Below, piece by piece: positions 22,678 to 31,251 of a DNA stretch of 64,000 nucleotides. This DNA comes from Micromonospora haikouensis (GTDB taxonomy: Bacteria > Actinomycetota > Actinomycetes > Mycobacteriales > Micromonosporaceae). The stretch is from assembly GCF_900091595.1 (NCBI RefSeq), contig NZ_FMCW01000013.1, positions 62,001-126,000 on the forward strand, written 5' to 3'. Position 1 is the stretch's first letter. Every line of letters begins with the position of its first letter. Below the pieces are notes generated by a model that did not search any database, was not told the DNA's origin, and saw only the letters and a program-made list of their open reading frames with translations. The position numbers and the translations under genes are program-made.

Positions 22678-24318
22678 TCAGCGGTAGACCGCCCGGTGCG
22701 CCGCGCCGATCACGCCCGCGTACAGGCCGCCGGTGAGCGCCCGGTCGCGGGCCAGCGCGGCCCGGGCGGCGTTCGCGCCCGGTGCGCCGTGCACCCCGCC
22801 GCCCGGGTGCGCGGAGGCGCTGGCCAGGTACAACCGGTCCACCGGGGTGTCCGCGCGGCCCAGGCCGGGGATCGGCCGCAGGAAGAGTTGCTGGTACGCC
22901 GCCGCGGTGCCGCCGCCCAGCGCCCCGCCGACCAGGCTCGGGTCGCCCCGCTCCAGGTCGGCCGGGCCGGCGACGTGCCGGCCGAGGATGCGGGCGCGGA
23001 ACCCCGGGGCGGCGGCCTCCAGCACGTCCTCCATCCGCGCGACGTGCGCGGCGACGTCCTCGGCCCGCCAGTCGCGCCGGAACGGCAGGTGGGTGTACGC
23101 CCACAGCGACTCGGTGCCGGGCGGGGAGTGGCTCGGGTCGGCGACGCTCATCTGCCCCACCAGCAGGAACGGGTCGCGGGGCACCTGGCCCCGGGCCAGC
23201 TCGGCGGAGTACGTCGTCAGCCCGTCGAGGTCCGCGCCGAGGTGCACGGTGCCGGCCCCGGCCACCGCCGGGTTGGTCCACGGCACCGGCCCGGACAGCG
23301 CCCAGTCGACCTTGAGCGTGGAGCTGTCCCAGCGGAAGTGCGCCAGGTCCTCCACGAGCCGGGGCGGCAACGCCGCCGCGCCGACCAGGTCGAGGTAGAG
23401 GGCGGGGGCGGGGACGTCGGCGAGGACGGCCCGCCGGGCCCGCCAGGCCCGGCCGTCGACGGTGCGTACCCCCATCGCCCGGCCCCGGGCGGTGAGCACC
23501 CGGTCGACGCGCGCGTCGTGGACGATCCGGCCGCCGCGCGTGGTGAGCCGGTCGACCAGCGCGTCGGTGATCCGCTGCGCCCCGCCGACGGGCACCGGCC
23601 AACCGACCTGCTGGCCGAGCATGGCCAGCAGCCAGCCGTAGACGCCGGAGCCGGCCTCCTCCGGCGACAGGTCGGTGTGCAGGGCGCAGCCGGCCAGCAG
23701 CAGCGTGCCGCCCTCGCCGTCGAACAGCTCCGCGCCGAGCTTGCGCACGGGCACGACGAGCCGGCGGGCCAGCCGCAGCGCCCCGCCGACCCGCAGCCGG
23801 CGCAGCAGGCCGACGCCGCCGCGCACCGGCGGGAAGGGGGTGGTGATGGTCGCCAGCATCGGCCCGGCCACGTCGAGCCAGTCGGCGTACGCGTGCCGCC
23901 AGCGCTCCCCGTCGGCGGGCGCGAACGCGGCCAGCGAGGCGGCGGTGGCGTCGAGGTCCCGGTTGAGCACGGCCGCCCGCCCGTCGGGCAGCAGGTGGGC
24001 CAGCACGTCGGGGGCGTGGGTCCAGCGCAGCCCGTGCCGGTCGAGGTCGAGGCCGGCGAGCACCGGGGAGGCGTACCCGAGGGGGTAGAAGGAGCTGTAG
24101 AGGTCGCTCAGGTAGCCGGGGACCGTCACCTCGGCGGAGCGCACCGCCCCGCCGGGCGCGCCGGTCGCCTCCAGCACCAGCACGTCCCAGCCGGCGTCGG
24201 CCAGCAGGTTGGCGGCCACCAGGCCGTTGTGGCCCGCGCCGACGACGACCGCGTCGGCGCTCTCCGGGCTGGTCACCCCGCCGGACGCGGCGGCGGTGGG
24301 GATGCCGGTCGAGGTCAT
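22678..24318 (-). CDS. FAD-dependent oxidoreductase, phytoene desaturase / PYROXD2-like
   Basis: A 546-residue flavoprotein. The Rossmann motif DAVVVGAGHNGLVAANLLAD spans about residues 22-41, and the second FAD loop APGGAVRS follows. The C-terminal FAD contact appears as YLASASAHPGGGVHGAPGANAA near 500, typical of the phytoene-dehydrogenase-like amine oxidase superfamily in actinobacteria. The substrate is unknown, and no carotenoid gene lies nearby. It is divergent from the aldehyde dehydrogenase gene (72 bp between starts) and convergent with the mannosyltransferase gene (14 bp). Confidence 0.87.
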   Translation of the reverse strand: MTSTGIPTAAASGGVTSPESADAVVVGAGHNGLVAANLLADAGWDVLVLEATGAPGGAVRSAEVTVPGYLSDLYSSFYPLGYASPVLAGLDLDRHGLRWTHAPDVLAHLLPDGRAAVLNRDLDATAASLAAFAPADGERWRHAYADWLDVAGPMLATITTPFPPVRGGVGLLRRLRVGGALRLARRLVVPVRKLGAELFDGEGGTLLLAGCALHTDLSPEEAGSGVYGWLLAMLGQQVGWPVPVGGAQRITDALVDRLTTRGGRIVHDARVDRVLTARGRAMGVRTVDGRAWRARRAVLADVPAPALYLDLVGAAALPPRLVEDLAHFRWDSSTLKVDWALSGPVPWTNPAVAGAGTVHLGADLDGLTTYSAELARGQVPRDPFLLVGQMSVADPSHSPPGTESLWAYTHLPFRRDWRAEDVAAHVARMEDVLEAAAPGFRARILGRHVAGPADLERGDPSLVGGALGGGTAAAYQQLFLRPIPGLGRADTPVDRLYLASASAHPGGGVHGAPGANAARAALARDRALTGGLYAGVIGAAHRAVYR

Positions 24319-24390
24319 CCGACCCGCCTACCCGGGGCCACTCGCGGCGAAACGCGTTTGCCGCGCCGGGGCCGGGGGATGCACCGCCGC

Positions 24391-25824
24391 ATGTACACGG
24401 TTGCGCAGCTCATCGGTGGGGTGTGGGGTGCCGGCGGCGCGGGGGGCGAGCTGGTCGTCCACGATCCGGCCGACGGCCGCCCGGTCAGCACGGTGCCGGT
24501 GGCGACGGCGGACGAGGTCGGCAAGGCGGTGGAGGCCGCGCGGGGCGTCGCGCCCGGGTGGGCGGCGACGGACCCGGCGGAGCGGGCCGCCGCGCTGCAC
24601 CGGGCCGCCGACGCGGTGCAGGCCGCGGCGCAGGAGCTGGCGGCGGCGGTGACGGCGGAGATGGGCAAGCCCGTCGCGGACGCCCGGGGCGGCGTCGAGG
24701 CGGGCGTCGGCGCCCTGCGACAGTACGCCGAGCTGGCCCCGGTGCGGGGCGGGCGCACGCTGCTCGGTGGCGCGGAGTCGATCGACTTCATGGCGCCGCA
24801 GCCGCGCGGCGTGGTCGCGGCGATCACGCCGTGGAACGACCCGGTGGCGGTCTCCTGCGGGCTGCTCGGCGCGGCCCTGGTGACCGGCAACGCGGTGCTG
24901 TACAAGCCGAGCGAGCGCACCCCGGCGACGGGGTGGCTGCTGGCCCGCGCGCTGGACGAGGTCCTGCCGCCGGGGGTGTTGTCGCTGCTCACCGGCGGCG
25001 CGGAGGTCGGCGCGGCGCTGGCCGGCGGCGACGTGGACGTGGTGGCGCACGTGGGCGCGACGGCCACCGGCCGCCAGATCGCCGCGGCAGCGGCCCGCAC
25101 CGGGGCGAAGGTGCTGCTGGAGAACGGTGGCAGCGACCCGCTCGTCGTCGACGCCGGGGTCGACCCGGTCTGGGCGGCGGAGCAGGCGGCGCTGGGCGCG
25201 TTCGCCAACGCGGGGCAGATCTGCGTGGCGGTGGAGCGGATCTACGTGCACCGGGACGTGGCGGAGGACTTCGTCGACGCTCTGGTGCGGCGGGCCGGGG
25301 CGCTGCGGGTCGGCCCGGGGCGGGACCCGGCCACGGAGCTGGGGCCGCTGGTCGACCGGCGGCACCGCGACCACGTGCACGGGCAGGTGACGGCGGCGGT
25401 GGCCGGCGGGGCGCGGCTGCGCGCCGGCGGGGCGCTGCCGGACGGGCCGGGGGCGTTCTACCCGGCGACGGTGGTCGTCGACTGCCGGCACGAGATGACG
25501 CTGGTGCGCGAGGAGACGTTCGGCCCGGTCGCCCCGGTGGTGGTGGTCGACTCGTTCAGCGAGGCGCTGCGGTGCGCGGCCGACTCGCCGTACGGGCTGG
25601 CGGCGACGGTGCTCACCGGCTCGATGAGTCACGCCCAGCGGGCCTGGCGGGAGCTGCCGGTCGGCACCGTGAAGGTCAACGCCGTGTTCGGCGGCGCGCC
25701 GGGCGGGGCGGCGCAGCCGCGTGGGGGCAGCGGCCAGGGCTTCGGCTACGGCCCGGAGCTGCTTGACGAGTTCACCGCCACGAAGGCCGTGCACATCGAG
25801 GCCCCGGGCGGCGGCCACTGGTGA
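24391..25824 (+). CDS. Aldehyde dehydrogenase family protein
   Basis: A 477-residue NAD(P)-dependent aldehyde dehydrogenase. The Asn/Trp active-site loop is in AAITPWNDPVAVSCG (about residue 148), the cofactor Lys and Pro in VLYKPSERTPAT, the catalytic Glu in LLENGGSDP (about 243) and the nucleophilic Cys in NAGQICVAVERI (about 278). EETFGPVAPV is present near 370. The substrate cannot be read from the sequence. I prefer ATG 24391 because GGGGGA lies upstream at usable spacing; ATG 24379 is an alternative. It is followed by a strong hairpin terminator. Confidence 0.9.
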   Translation: MYTVAQLIGGVWGAGGAGGELVVHDPADGRPVSTVPVATADEVGKAVEAARGVAPGWAATDPAERAAALHRAADAVQAAAQELAAAVTAEMGKPVADARGGVEAGVGALRQYAELAPVRGGRTLLGGAESIDFMAPQPRGVVAAITPWNDPVAVSCGLLGAALVTGNAVLYKPSERTPATGWLLARALDEVLPPGVLSLLTGGAEVGAALAGGDVDVVAHVGATATGRQIAAAAARTGAKVLLENGGSDPLVVDAGVDPVWAAEQAALGAFANAGQICVAVERIYVHRDVAEDFVDALVRRAGALRVGPGRDPATELGPLVDRRHRDHVHGQVTAAVAGGARLRAGGALPDGPGAFYPATVVVDCRHEMTLVREETFGPVAPVVVVDSFSEALRCAADSPYGLAATVLTGSMSHAQRAWRELPVGTVKVNAVFGGAPGGAAQPRGGSGQGFGYGPELLDEFTATKAVHIEAPGGGHW

Positions 25825-25835
25825 GCGTACGGCGT

Positions 25836-25865
25836 GGGGCCCGGGACCGTGCGGCCCCGGGCCCC
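25836..25865. terminator. Bidirectional hairpin terminator
   Basis: GGGGCCCGGG (25836-25845) pairs with CCCGGGCCCC (25856-25865) around a 10-nt loop, between the convergent aldehyde dehydrogenase and ChaB genes. Confidence 0.7.
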
Positions 25866-25881
25866 GCGCTGTCGTGGCCGG

Positions 25882-26286
25882 TCAGCGGCCCCCGCGCGCC
25901 TTGCGGGTGGCGTTGTTGTTCGCCTTCTCGATGGCCTTGACCAGTTCCGGCTTCGTCATCCGGGACCGGCCGGGCACGTCCAGCTTGCGGGCCACCGCCA
26001 TCAGGTGGTCCTTGGTGGCGTTGGCGTCGACGCCGCCCGCCGTGGGGGCACGGCGCGCCGGCCCGCCGCCGGCCGCCTGCCGGTCGCTGGGCCCCTTGCG
26101 GCCCTTCGGCTCCCAGTGGTCGCCGACCTTCTCGAACTCGTGCTTGACCGCGGCGAAGGCGGTGCGGTGCGCCCGCTCCCCCTCGCCGTACGTCTCCACC
26201 GCCGAGTCGTGCGTCTTCTCCCAGGTGCGCTGCGCCTTCTCCGGGGAGCGCCGCAGCGTGCTGGGCAGTACCTCGCGCCCGGGCAT
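25882..26286 (-). CDS. ChaB domain protein with C-terminal Rho-N/SAP-like domain
   Basis: A 134-residue protein. The N-terminal half (about 1-62) is a ChaB domain: STLRRSPEKAQRTWEKTHDS, then AVKHEFEKVGDHWEPKG. In E. coli ChaB is linked to the ChaA cation antiporter, but actinobacterial homologues are of unknown role. The C-terminal 40 residues (MAVARKLDVPGRSRMTKPEL) look like a small Rho-N or SAP-type helix-extended-loop nucleic-acid binding unit. ATG 26286 has GGAGGAGG upstream. A SigB-like promoter at 26324-26348 points at it, so it may be a stress gene. Confidence 0.85.
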   Translation of the reverse strand: MPGREVLPSTLRRSPEKAQRTWEKTHDSAVETYGEGERAHRTAFAAVKHEFEKVGDHWEPKGRKGPSDRQAAGGGPARRAPTAGGVDANATKDHLMAVARKLDVPGRSRMTKPELVKAIEKANNNATRKARGGR

Positions 26287-26323
26287 GTCGTCCTCCTCCG
26301 CGTCGACTGCTTCCCGATTGACC

Positions 26324-26348
26324 GTTCCCCCCGGCCGCCTGGGCAAAC
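26324..26348 (-). promoter_or_regulatory. Possible SigB-like promoter for the ChaB gene
   Basis: On the minus strand, GTTT (26345-26348), a 15-bp spacer and GGGAAC (26324-26329). It is divergent from the clearer promoter at 26387-26412, and their -35 boxes are 38 bp apart. Confidence 0.5.
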
Positions 26349-26386
26349 CGCCGGCCCGCGCGGCGGAGCGCCCCGCCCCGTGTCGG

Positions 26387-26412
26387 GTTTGTCGATTTCC
26401 GGTGCTGGGTAC
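26387..26412 (+). promoter_or_regulatory. SigB-like promoter for the YihY gene
   Basis: GTTT (26387-26390), a 16-bp spacer and GGGTAC (26407-26412), an exact match to the SigB/SigF consensus of actinobacteria. The ATG is at 26475. Confidence 0.65.
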
Positions 26413-26474
26413 GGGCGGGGCCAGGCGAGCGCCGGGTGCCGGTCACCCCGCCGCCCGGGACCCAGGGGGCGGTC

Positions 26475-27458
26475 ATGGCAGCGACGACGGAACCGGACAC
26501 GGCGGTCCTCGACGACGGGCGGGCGCGGCGGCCCCGCCGGGTACGCCAGCTCAGCTGGCCCACCTGGCGGGGGGTGCTGGTGCGCAGCGGCCGGAGTTTC
26601 GTCAAGGACAACTGCGCGGACTGGGCCGCCGCGCTCACCTACTACGGGGTGCTCGCCCTGTTCCCGTCGACGATCGTGGTGGTCGCCCTGGTCGGGCTGG
26701 TCTCCGACGGCGAGCGGACGGTCGACACGGTGATCGACCTGGCCCGGGACGTCGGCGCCGGGTCGGTGGTCGGCAACGAGGGGTTCGTGAGCGTGGTGCG
26801 GGGCGTGGTCGACCAGAGCGGCGGCGCGAAGACGCTGCTCAGCTTCGGTCTGCTCGGCGCGCTGTGGTCGGCGTCGGGGTTCATCGGCGCGTTCACCCGG
26901 GCGTCCAACGCCATCTACGGGGTGCAGGAGGGGCGGCCGGTGTGGAAGCTGCGCCCGTTGCAGATCGGGCTGGCCGCCGTGACCATGCTGCTGCTGGCCG
27001 TGGTGGCCACCGGGCTCATCGTCAGCGGCCCGGTCGCCGACGCGGTGGGCGACCTGCTGGGCGCGGGCGGGCTGGCCCGCACGGTGTGGGGCGTGGCGAA
27101 GTGGCCGGTGCTGGCCATGGTGATGATGGTGCTGCTGTCGCTGCTGTTCTGGATCGCCCCGAACGTGCGCCAGCCCCGGTTCCGCTGGCTCACCCCGGGC
27201 GGCGCGGTCGCCCTGGTCTCCTGGGCGCTGGCCTCGTTCGGTTTCGGCCTGTACGTGGCGAACTTCGGCTCGTACGACGTGACGTACGGCAGCCTCGGCG
27301 CGGTGATCGCGTTCCTGGTCTGGCTCTACCTGTCCAATTCGGCGCTGATGCTGGGCGTGCAGATCAACGCCGAGCTGCAGCGGGGCCGGGCGTTGCAGGC
27401 CGGTGAGCCGGACCCGGAGGAGCCGGTGCTGCCGCCGCGCAGCCCCGCCGGTCCGTGA
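26475..27458 (+). CDS. YihY/UPF0761 family inner membrane protein
   Basis: A 327-residue membrane protein of the YihY/virulence factor BrkB family. Six hydrophobic segments are visible (about 57-80, 110-135, 165-190, 210-235, 245-270, 280-305). The N-terminal signature CADWAAALTYYGVLALFPST (about residue 46) and LWLYLSNSALMLGVQINAE near the end match the family. The biochemical role is unsettled despite old annotation as RNase BN. AGGGGGCGG precedes the start. A SigB-like promoter at 26387 suggests induction under stress. Confidence 0.9.
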   Translation: MAATTEPDTAVLDDGRARRPRRVRQLSWPTWRGVLVRSGRSFVKDNCADWAAALTYYGVLALFPSTIVVVALVGLVSDGERTVDTVIDLARDVGAGSVVGNEGFVSVVRGVVDQSGGAKTLLSFGLLGALWSASGFIGAFTRASNAIYGVQEGRPVWKLRPLQIGLAAVTMLLLAVVATGLIVSGPVADAVGDLLGAGGLARTVWGVAKWPVLAMVMMVLLSLLFWIAPNVRQPRFRWLTPGGAVALVSWALASFGFGLYVANFGSYDVTYGSLGAVIAFLVWLYLSNSALMLGVQINAELQRGRALQAGEPDPEEPVLPPRSPAGP

Positions 27459-27512
27459 CGGCCGGCGCCCCGCCGACCGGTGCCGGGTCACGTCGGCCGG
27501 GCGGCCGTGTCG

Positions 27513-27537
27513 GTTTACCGGCGTCCGCCCCGGGTAG
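27513..27537 (+). promoter_or_regulatory. SigB-like promoter for the DUF2795 gene
   Basis: GTTT (27513-27516), a 15-bp spacer and GGGTAG (27532-27537). The expected transcription start is only about 3 bp before ATG 27548, so the message should be nearly leaderless. Confidence 0.6.
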
Positions 27538-27547
27538 CGCAGAAGGC

Positions 27548-27964
27548 ATGGAACGTGGCAGCAGCAAGCACAGCCCGAGGGTCGACGAGCAGATGAGCCA
27601 GGAGGTCAGCGGCCTGGTCCAGGGCCCCGGCACCGGCGGCTCGCGGGTGGACGAGTTCCGCCAGCCCGAGCCGGCCGGCGAGGACCAGCCGGAGGCCACC
27701 ACGGCCCCGGCGGGCGAGCTGCGCACCGGTTCCCCGCAGGGGATGAGCTCCACCGACGTGGAGCAGCGCAGCCGGCTCGGACGGTTCATCACGATGACCG
27801 CCCTGCCCGGCGACCGGGAGGCGCTCGTCGCCAACGCGCGCGACAACGACGCGCCGGAGGACCTGGTCGCCGCCCTGGAGGGGCTGCCGCCGGGCACCCG
27901 CTACCAGACGGTTTCCGAGGTGTGGGCCGCCCTCGGCCACCGGAACGAGACGACGCGTTGGTGA
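27548..27964 (+). CDS. DUF2795 domain protein
   Basis: A 138-residue protein. The N-terminal 80 residues are hydrophilic and probably disordered. The C-terminal part (FITMTALPGDREALVANARD, then APEDLVAALEGLPPGTRYQTVSEVWAALG) is the DUF2795 domain, a small actinobacterial helical domain of unknown function. The start is ATG 27548; the upstream promoter places transcription almost at the start codon. It is followed after 52 bp by the SRPBCC gene, so the two probably form a stress operon. Confidence 0.85.
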   Translation: MERGSSKHSPRVDEQMSQEVSGLVQGPGTGGSRVDEFRQPEPAGEDQPEATTAPAGELRTGSPQGMSSTDVEQRSRLGRFITMTALPGDREALVANARDNDAPEDLVAALEGLPPGTRYQTVSEVWAALGHRNETTRW

Positions 27965-28016
27965 GGGGGCCCGTCCCCCGGCCCGCCCCGCACCCGCGCA
28001 CTGAGGAGGATTGCTG

Positions 28017-28478
28017 ATGAGTGGCGTCACCGAGCACGTGGACGTGTCCGTCCCGATCCGGACCGCGTACGACCAGTGGACGCAGTTCGAGGAGTTCCCG
28101 CACTTCATGGAGGGGGTGCAGGAGGTCCGGCAGCTCAACGACACGAAGACCCACTGGACGGTGGAGATCGCCGGGGTCAAGCGCGAGTTCGACGCCGAGA
28201 TCACCGAGCAGCTGCCCGACGAGCGGGTGGCCTGGCGTTCCACCGGCGGCACCCAGCAGGCCGGGGTGGTGACCTTCCACCGCCTCGACGAGGCCAACAC
28301 GCGGGTGACCCTCCAGTTGGAGTTCGAGCCGCACGGCGTGGTGGAGCAGGCCGGCGACAAGCTCGGCGTCGTCGACCGCCGGGCCAAGGGCGACCTGGAA
28401 CGGTTCAAGCAGTTCATCGAGCGGCGCGGTCAGGAGACCGGCGCCTGGCGCGGCAGCGTCGACCGTCCCCGGCCCTGA
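28017..28478 (+). CDS. SRPBCC family protein (cyclase/dehydrase-like)
   Basis: A 153-residue START-like (SRPBCC) protein that forms a hydrophobic pocket for a small ligand. The opening VTEHVDVSVPIRTAYDQWTQFEEFPHFM, the WTVEIAGVKREFDAEI strands, and the C-terminal helix DLERFKQFIE fit the polyketide-cyclase subgroup common in actinobacteria. GAGGAGGA lies 6 bp before ATG 28017. It has no polyketide genes around it, and the stress-type promoter and DUF2795 neighbour suggest a stress role. The ligand is unknown. Confidence 0.87.
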   Translation: MSGVTEHVDVSVPIRTAYDQWTQFEEFPHFMEGVQEVRQLNDTKTHWTVEIAGVKREFDAEITEQLPDERVAWRSTGGTQQAGVVTFHRLDEANTRVTLQLEFEPHGVVEQAGDKLGVVDRRAKGDLERFKQFIERRGQETGAWRGSVDRPRP

Positions 28479-28541
28479 CCTTCCCCCGCACGAGCTGACC
28501 ATGGCCGCCGGCATCCGGCGGCCATCGTCGCGCCCGGGGCC

Positions 28542-28566
28542 GTTTGCGATCACCGGCCCCGGGTAC
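28542..28566 (+). promoter_or_regulatory. SigB-like promoter for an 87-residue protein
   Basis: GTTT (28542-28545), a 15-bp spacer and GGGTAC (28561-28566), 10 bp before ATG 28577. This is an exact consensus match with almost no leader. Confidence 0.65.
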
Positions 28567-28576
28567 CGCGAAGGGC

Positions 28577-28840
28577 ATGACGGACAACGACAGCCACGTG
28601 TGGCGCGACGAGCAGCGGCTCCCGTTGGAGGAGCTGGACCGGGCGCTGGCCCGGTCGACCCTCGACGGGCAGGCCGACGACGTGACCGGCAACGACGCCG
28701 GGGAGGAGGCCGCGTTCGGGCACGGCCCGGAGGCGGTGGACCGGGGCGCGTCGCCGGCCGGCCGGGAGCGGGAGCGCACCGACGCGGAGCGGGCGTACCG
28801 GCCGTCGACCACGGGACGGACCGGCCCCGACACGATGTGA
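28577..28840 (+). CDS. Hydrophilic hypothetical protein, 87 residues
   Basis: A small protein rich in Asp, Glu, Arg and Gly, beginning MTDNDSHVWRDEQRLPLEEL, with no membrane segment or recognised domain and probably disordered. It fits hydrophilic stress-response proteins in general character only. Expression is supported by a consensus SigB-like promoter directly upstream, which also fixes the start. It is convergent with the broken MFS transporter gene (27 bp between ends). Confidence 0.65.
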   Translation: MTDNDSHVWRDEQRLPLEELDRALARSTLDGQADDVTGNDAGEEAAFGHGPEAVDRGASPAGRERERTDAERAYRPSTTGRTGPDTM

Positions 28841-28867
28841 CGGCCGCCCGCCGCACGCCGGTGTCGG

Positions 28868-29969
28868 TCAGGGCCGGCGGGACGCGACGGCGTGCAGGGT
28901 GGTCAGGGCCGCGGCGAGGACCACCAGCGCCGGCCCGAGGGCTTCGACCGAGGTGTACGCGACCAGCGCGCCGATGCCGCTGGGCACCAGCGCCCCGCCC
29001 AGCCCGGCCGCCGCGATCTGCACGCCGATGGTCCGGTCGGCGTGCGCGGCGCCGACCCGTTCGGCGGTGCCCAGGGTGAGCAGCGGGAACACGGGCGCGG
29101 CGGCGAAGCCCAGCACCAGCAGGCCGGCCACGGCCACCCAGGCCGGCGCGGGCAGGGCGATCAGCACCGCGCCGGCGACCATGCCGAGCAGGCTGGCGCG
29201 CAGCACCCGCCCGGTGCCGAGGCGCTCGGCGACGAAGCCCTGCACCACCCCACGCCCACAGGCCGGCGGCGATCTCGATGGCGACGTACACGGCGAACGC
29301 GAGGGAGCCCAGCCAGACGGCCGGCAGGCGCAGCGTGTCGCGTACCCGGACGGGGTCGGTGGTGGGCAGCGGGGCCGGGCCGGCGGCGGACGGGGCCGGG
29401 GCGGACCGGTCGGCCCAGGCCCGCACGGTGAGGGCGAAGGCGGTGCCGAGGGCGAGCTGGGCGGCGGCGACGATGCCGTAGCCCCAGCGCCAGGAGAGGC
29501 CGGCGCTGAGCACGGCGGTCATGATCAGTGGGCCGATGGCGACGCCGAGGCCGAAGAAGGCGTGCATCCAGTTCATGTGGCGGGGGCCGAACGCGTTGGC
29601 CGCGTACGCGTTGAGCCCGGAGTCGATCGCCCCCGAGCCGAGCCCGAGCAGCAGCGCGCAGCCGGTCGTGACGGCGAGCCCCGGGCTGGACGCGTACCCG
29701 GTGAGCGCGAGGCTGGCCAGCAGGGTGCTGCCGGCGAGCAGCCGGCCGACGCCGAGCCGGGCCAGGGAGAAGCCGGCCAGCACGCTGGCGGTGAGGTATC
29801 CGGTGGTCCCGGCGGTCAGCATCAGGCCGACGGCCTCGGTGGGCACGTCGAAGTCCGCCCGCATGGACGGCCAGCCGACGCCGAGCAGTCCGTCGGGCAG
29901 GCCGAGGCTGACGAAGGCGAGGTAGGCGAGCAGGAGCAGGGCGGGACGGGGCGACGCGGGGGTGGACAC
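28868..29969 (-). pseudogene. MFS transporter with an internal deletion and frameshift
   Basis: Two frames together give a typical 12-helix major facilitator protein. The N-terminal part (from GTG 29969) has the SLGLPDGLLGVGWPSMRADF region and runs through six helices to EIAAGLWAW near 29255. The C-terminal part, in another frame, begins at about GRGVQGFVAERL near 29248 and continues to the stop at 28868. A normal protein has about 30-40 residues (helix 7) between these points. They are absent, so the lesion is a deletion of roughly 90-120 bp that also shifts the frame, not a simple one-base error. It is probably non-functional unless the assembly is wrong here. The substrate is unknown. Confidence 0.75.
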
Positions 29970-30132
29970 GATCGACCATCCTGCCTCAGCCCGACGAAGG
30001 CGACCAACAACTTCCCGCACCTCCCCCGAAACGCCAAAAAGTGCGGTACGTCCGGCCGGAAACCCGGACAGGTCATCCAGAATCGTCCGATCGGGTGACG
30101 GCGATCCCGGCGCGTCGCGCAAGACTTTCCGA

Positions 30133-30345
30133 ATGCAACAGGGCTCCGGCTTCCTCACCGTTCGTCAGCGTCGCCTCGCCTGGCTCGGCTTCCTCCTCGC
30201 CGCCGTCCAGGCGCCGGTCGCCGCCAAGTTCGCCACCGACGACTCGTGGCTGTTCAGCCTCTGCGTCGCCCTGATGGTCGCCACAGTGATCATCGCCGAC
30301 GACGCCTCCCGGCGTCGCCCGGCGAACGCACGCTCTTCCGACTAG
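30133..30345 (+). CDS. Small two-helix membrane protein, 70 residues
   Basis: Starts MQQGSGFLTVRQRRLAWLGF. Two hydrophobic segments (about 15-32 and 38-57) are separated by DDSW, and the end is basic and polar. The frame fits ordinary codon use for this genome. I see no clear Shine-Dalgarno site, so the start is less certain. It may be expressed with no leader. No family is recognised. Confidence 0.5.
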   Translation: MQQGSGFLTVRQRRLAWLGFLLAAVQAPVAAKFATDDSWLFSLCVALMVATVIIADDASRRRPANARSSD

Positions 30346-30807
30346 CGCGGCGGCGACGCGCCGGCCCGCTCGCCGGACCACCAGGTCGGTCACCGAAGGT
30401 GACGGCGGCGGCAGCAACACCGCGGACCGGTCGGTACCTCACGCTGGGTCACACCCCATCCAGCCTGCGCCACCAGCACCCCGCCCTTTGCTCTGCACCC
30501 ACCCACGCAACACCCTGGCCTAGCTGGGGATGTCCGAGATCCCGCCGGGCGAGGGCCGCCGCGTGCGGTTGCGCTGAGTGAACCGTTGCGTATCCGGGTG
30601 CAGAGCAAAGGGGTTCACCGGGCCGTGGCGACCCCACCCTTGGGGACAACGCAGGGTGACGGCTCGGCGGCCGTACACGAGCACAGGCCGCAGGGGGACG
30701 GCCCGCTGCCGCGCCCCACGCCGGGACCGGGCCGGACCCCGCGCCAGGGCCGGACCGGACCCCCGCGCCGGGCCGCCGCCGGGCCGGCGTCCGCCGCCGG
30801 GCCGGTG
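30346..30807. other. Gene-free stretch
   Basis: No frame here looks coding. It contains repeat D (30484-30612) and, after it, only GC-rich sequence with short CCGGACC and GCCGGGCC repeats. The minus-strand gene at 30808-31251 ends at its right edge. Confidence 0.6.
30484..30612. repeat. Repeat D: 28-bp inverted repeat flanking about 73 bp
   Basis: Arms CCCTTTGCTCTGCACCC-N4-ACGCAAC (30484-30511) and its near-perfect reverse complement (30585-30612) differ only in the 4-bp N region. The 129-bp unit resembles a miniature element; there is no obvious flanking duplication and no protein gene. Confidence 0.75.
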
Positions 30808-31251
30808 TCACTCGCCGGCTGGGCGCGCCTCGTGGCCGGGGCGGCCCCGGGTGCGCCGCCGCTCCTTCATCTCCGCCTCGTACAGGTGCCGCCGGCCGGC
30901 GACCAGCTCGTCGCGGGCCTGCCGGTCGAGGTCCCGGAACAGCGCGTAGTAGCCGTCGTCGAAGTCCTCGACGATCTGGAAGGTCCACCGGCCCGCGATC
31001 ACGTTGCGCCCGAGCAGGTCGGTGGCGATCCGGTCGGCGATCCCGTCGTGCCCGGCGGCGCGGAACCTCTCGACGGCGTCGTCGAGCATCAGGTCCGCGT
31101 GGCCGACGAGCTGGTGCAGCGTGTAGAGGTGCCCGCGCGCCCGCTCGACGGTCTCCAGCGCCTCGCTGAGCTTGCCCAGCGCCTCGACGGTGTCGTCGCC
31201 GACCCCGGCGGGGCGGCGGTGCCGCTCGTCGGGCTGGTCCTGCTGTCCCAT
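30808..31251 (-). CDS. Conserved hypothetical protein
   Basis: A 147-residue soluble, helical protein. ATG 31251 has GGAGGG upstream. The middle (LGKLSEALETVERARGHLYT then LHQLVGHADLMLDDAVERF) is amphipathic, and FQIVEDFDDGYYALFRDLDR near residue 95 is distinctive. The end is basic (ERRRTRGRPGHEARP). Similar uncharacterised proteins occur across actinobacteria, but I cannot name a family. It is divergent from the 124-residue gene at 31420. Confidence 0.72.
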   Translation of the reverse strand: MGQQDQPDERHRRPAGVGDDTVEALGKLSEALETVERARGHLYTLHQLVGHADLMLDDAVERFRAAGHDGIADRIATDLLGRNVIAGRWTFQIVEDFDDGYYALFRDLDRQARDELVAGRRHLYEAEMKERRRTRGRPGHEARPAGE

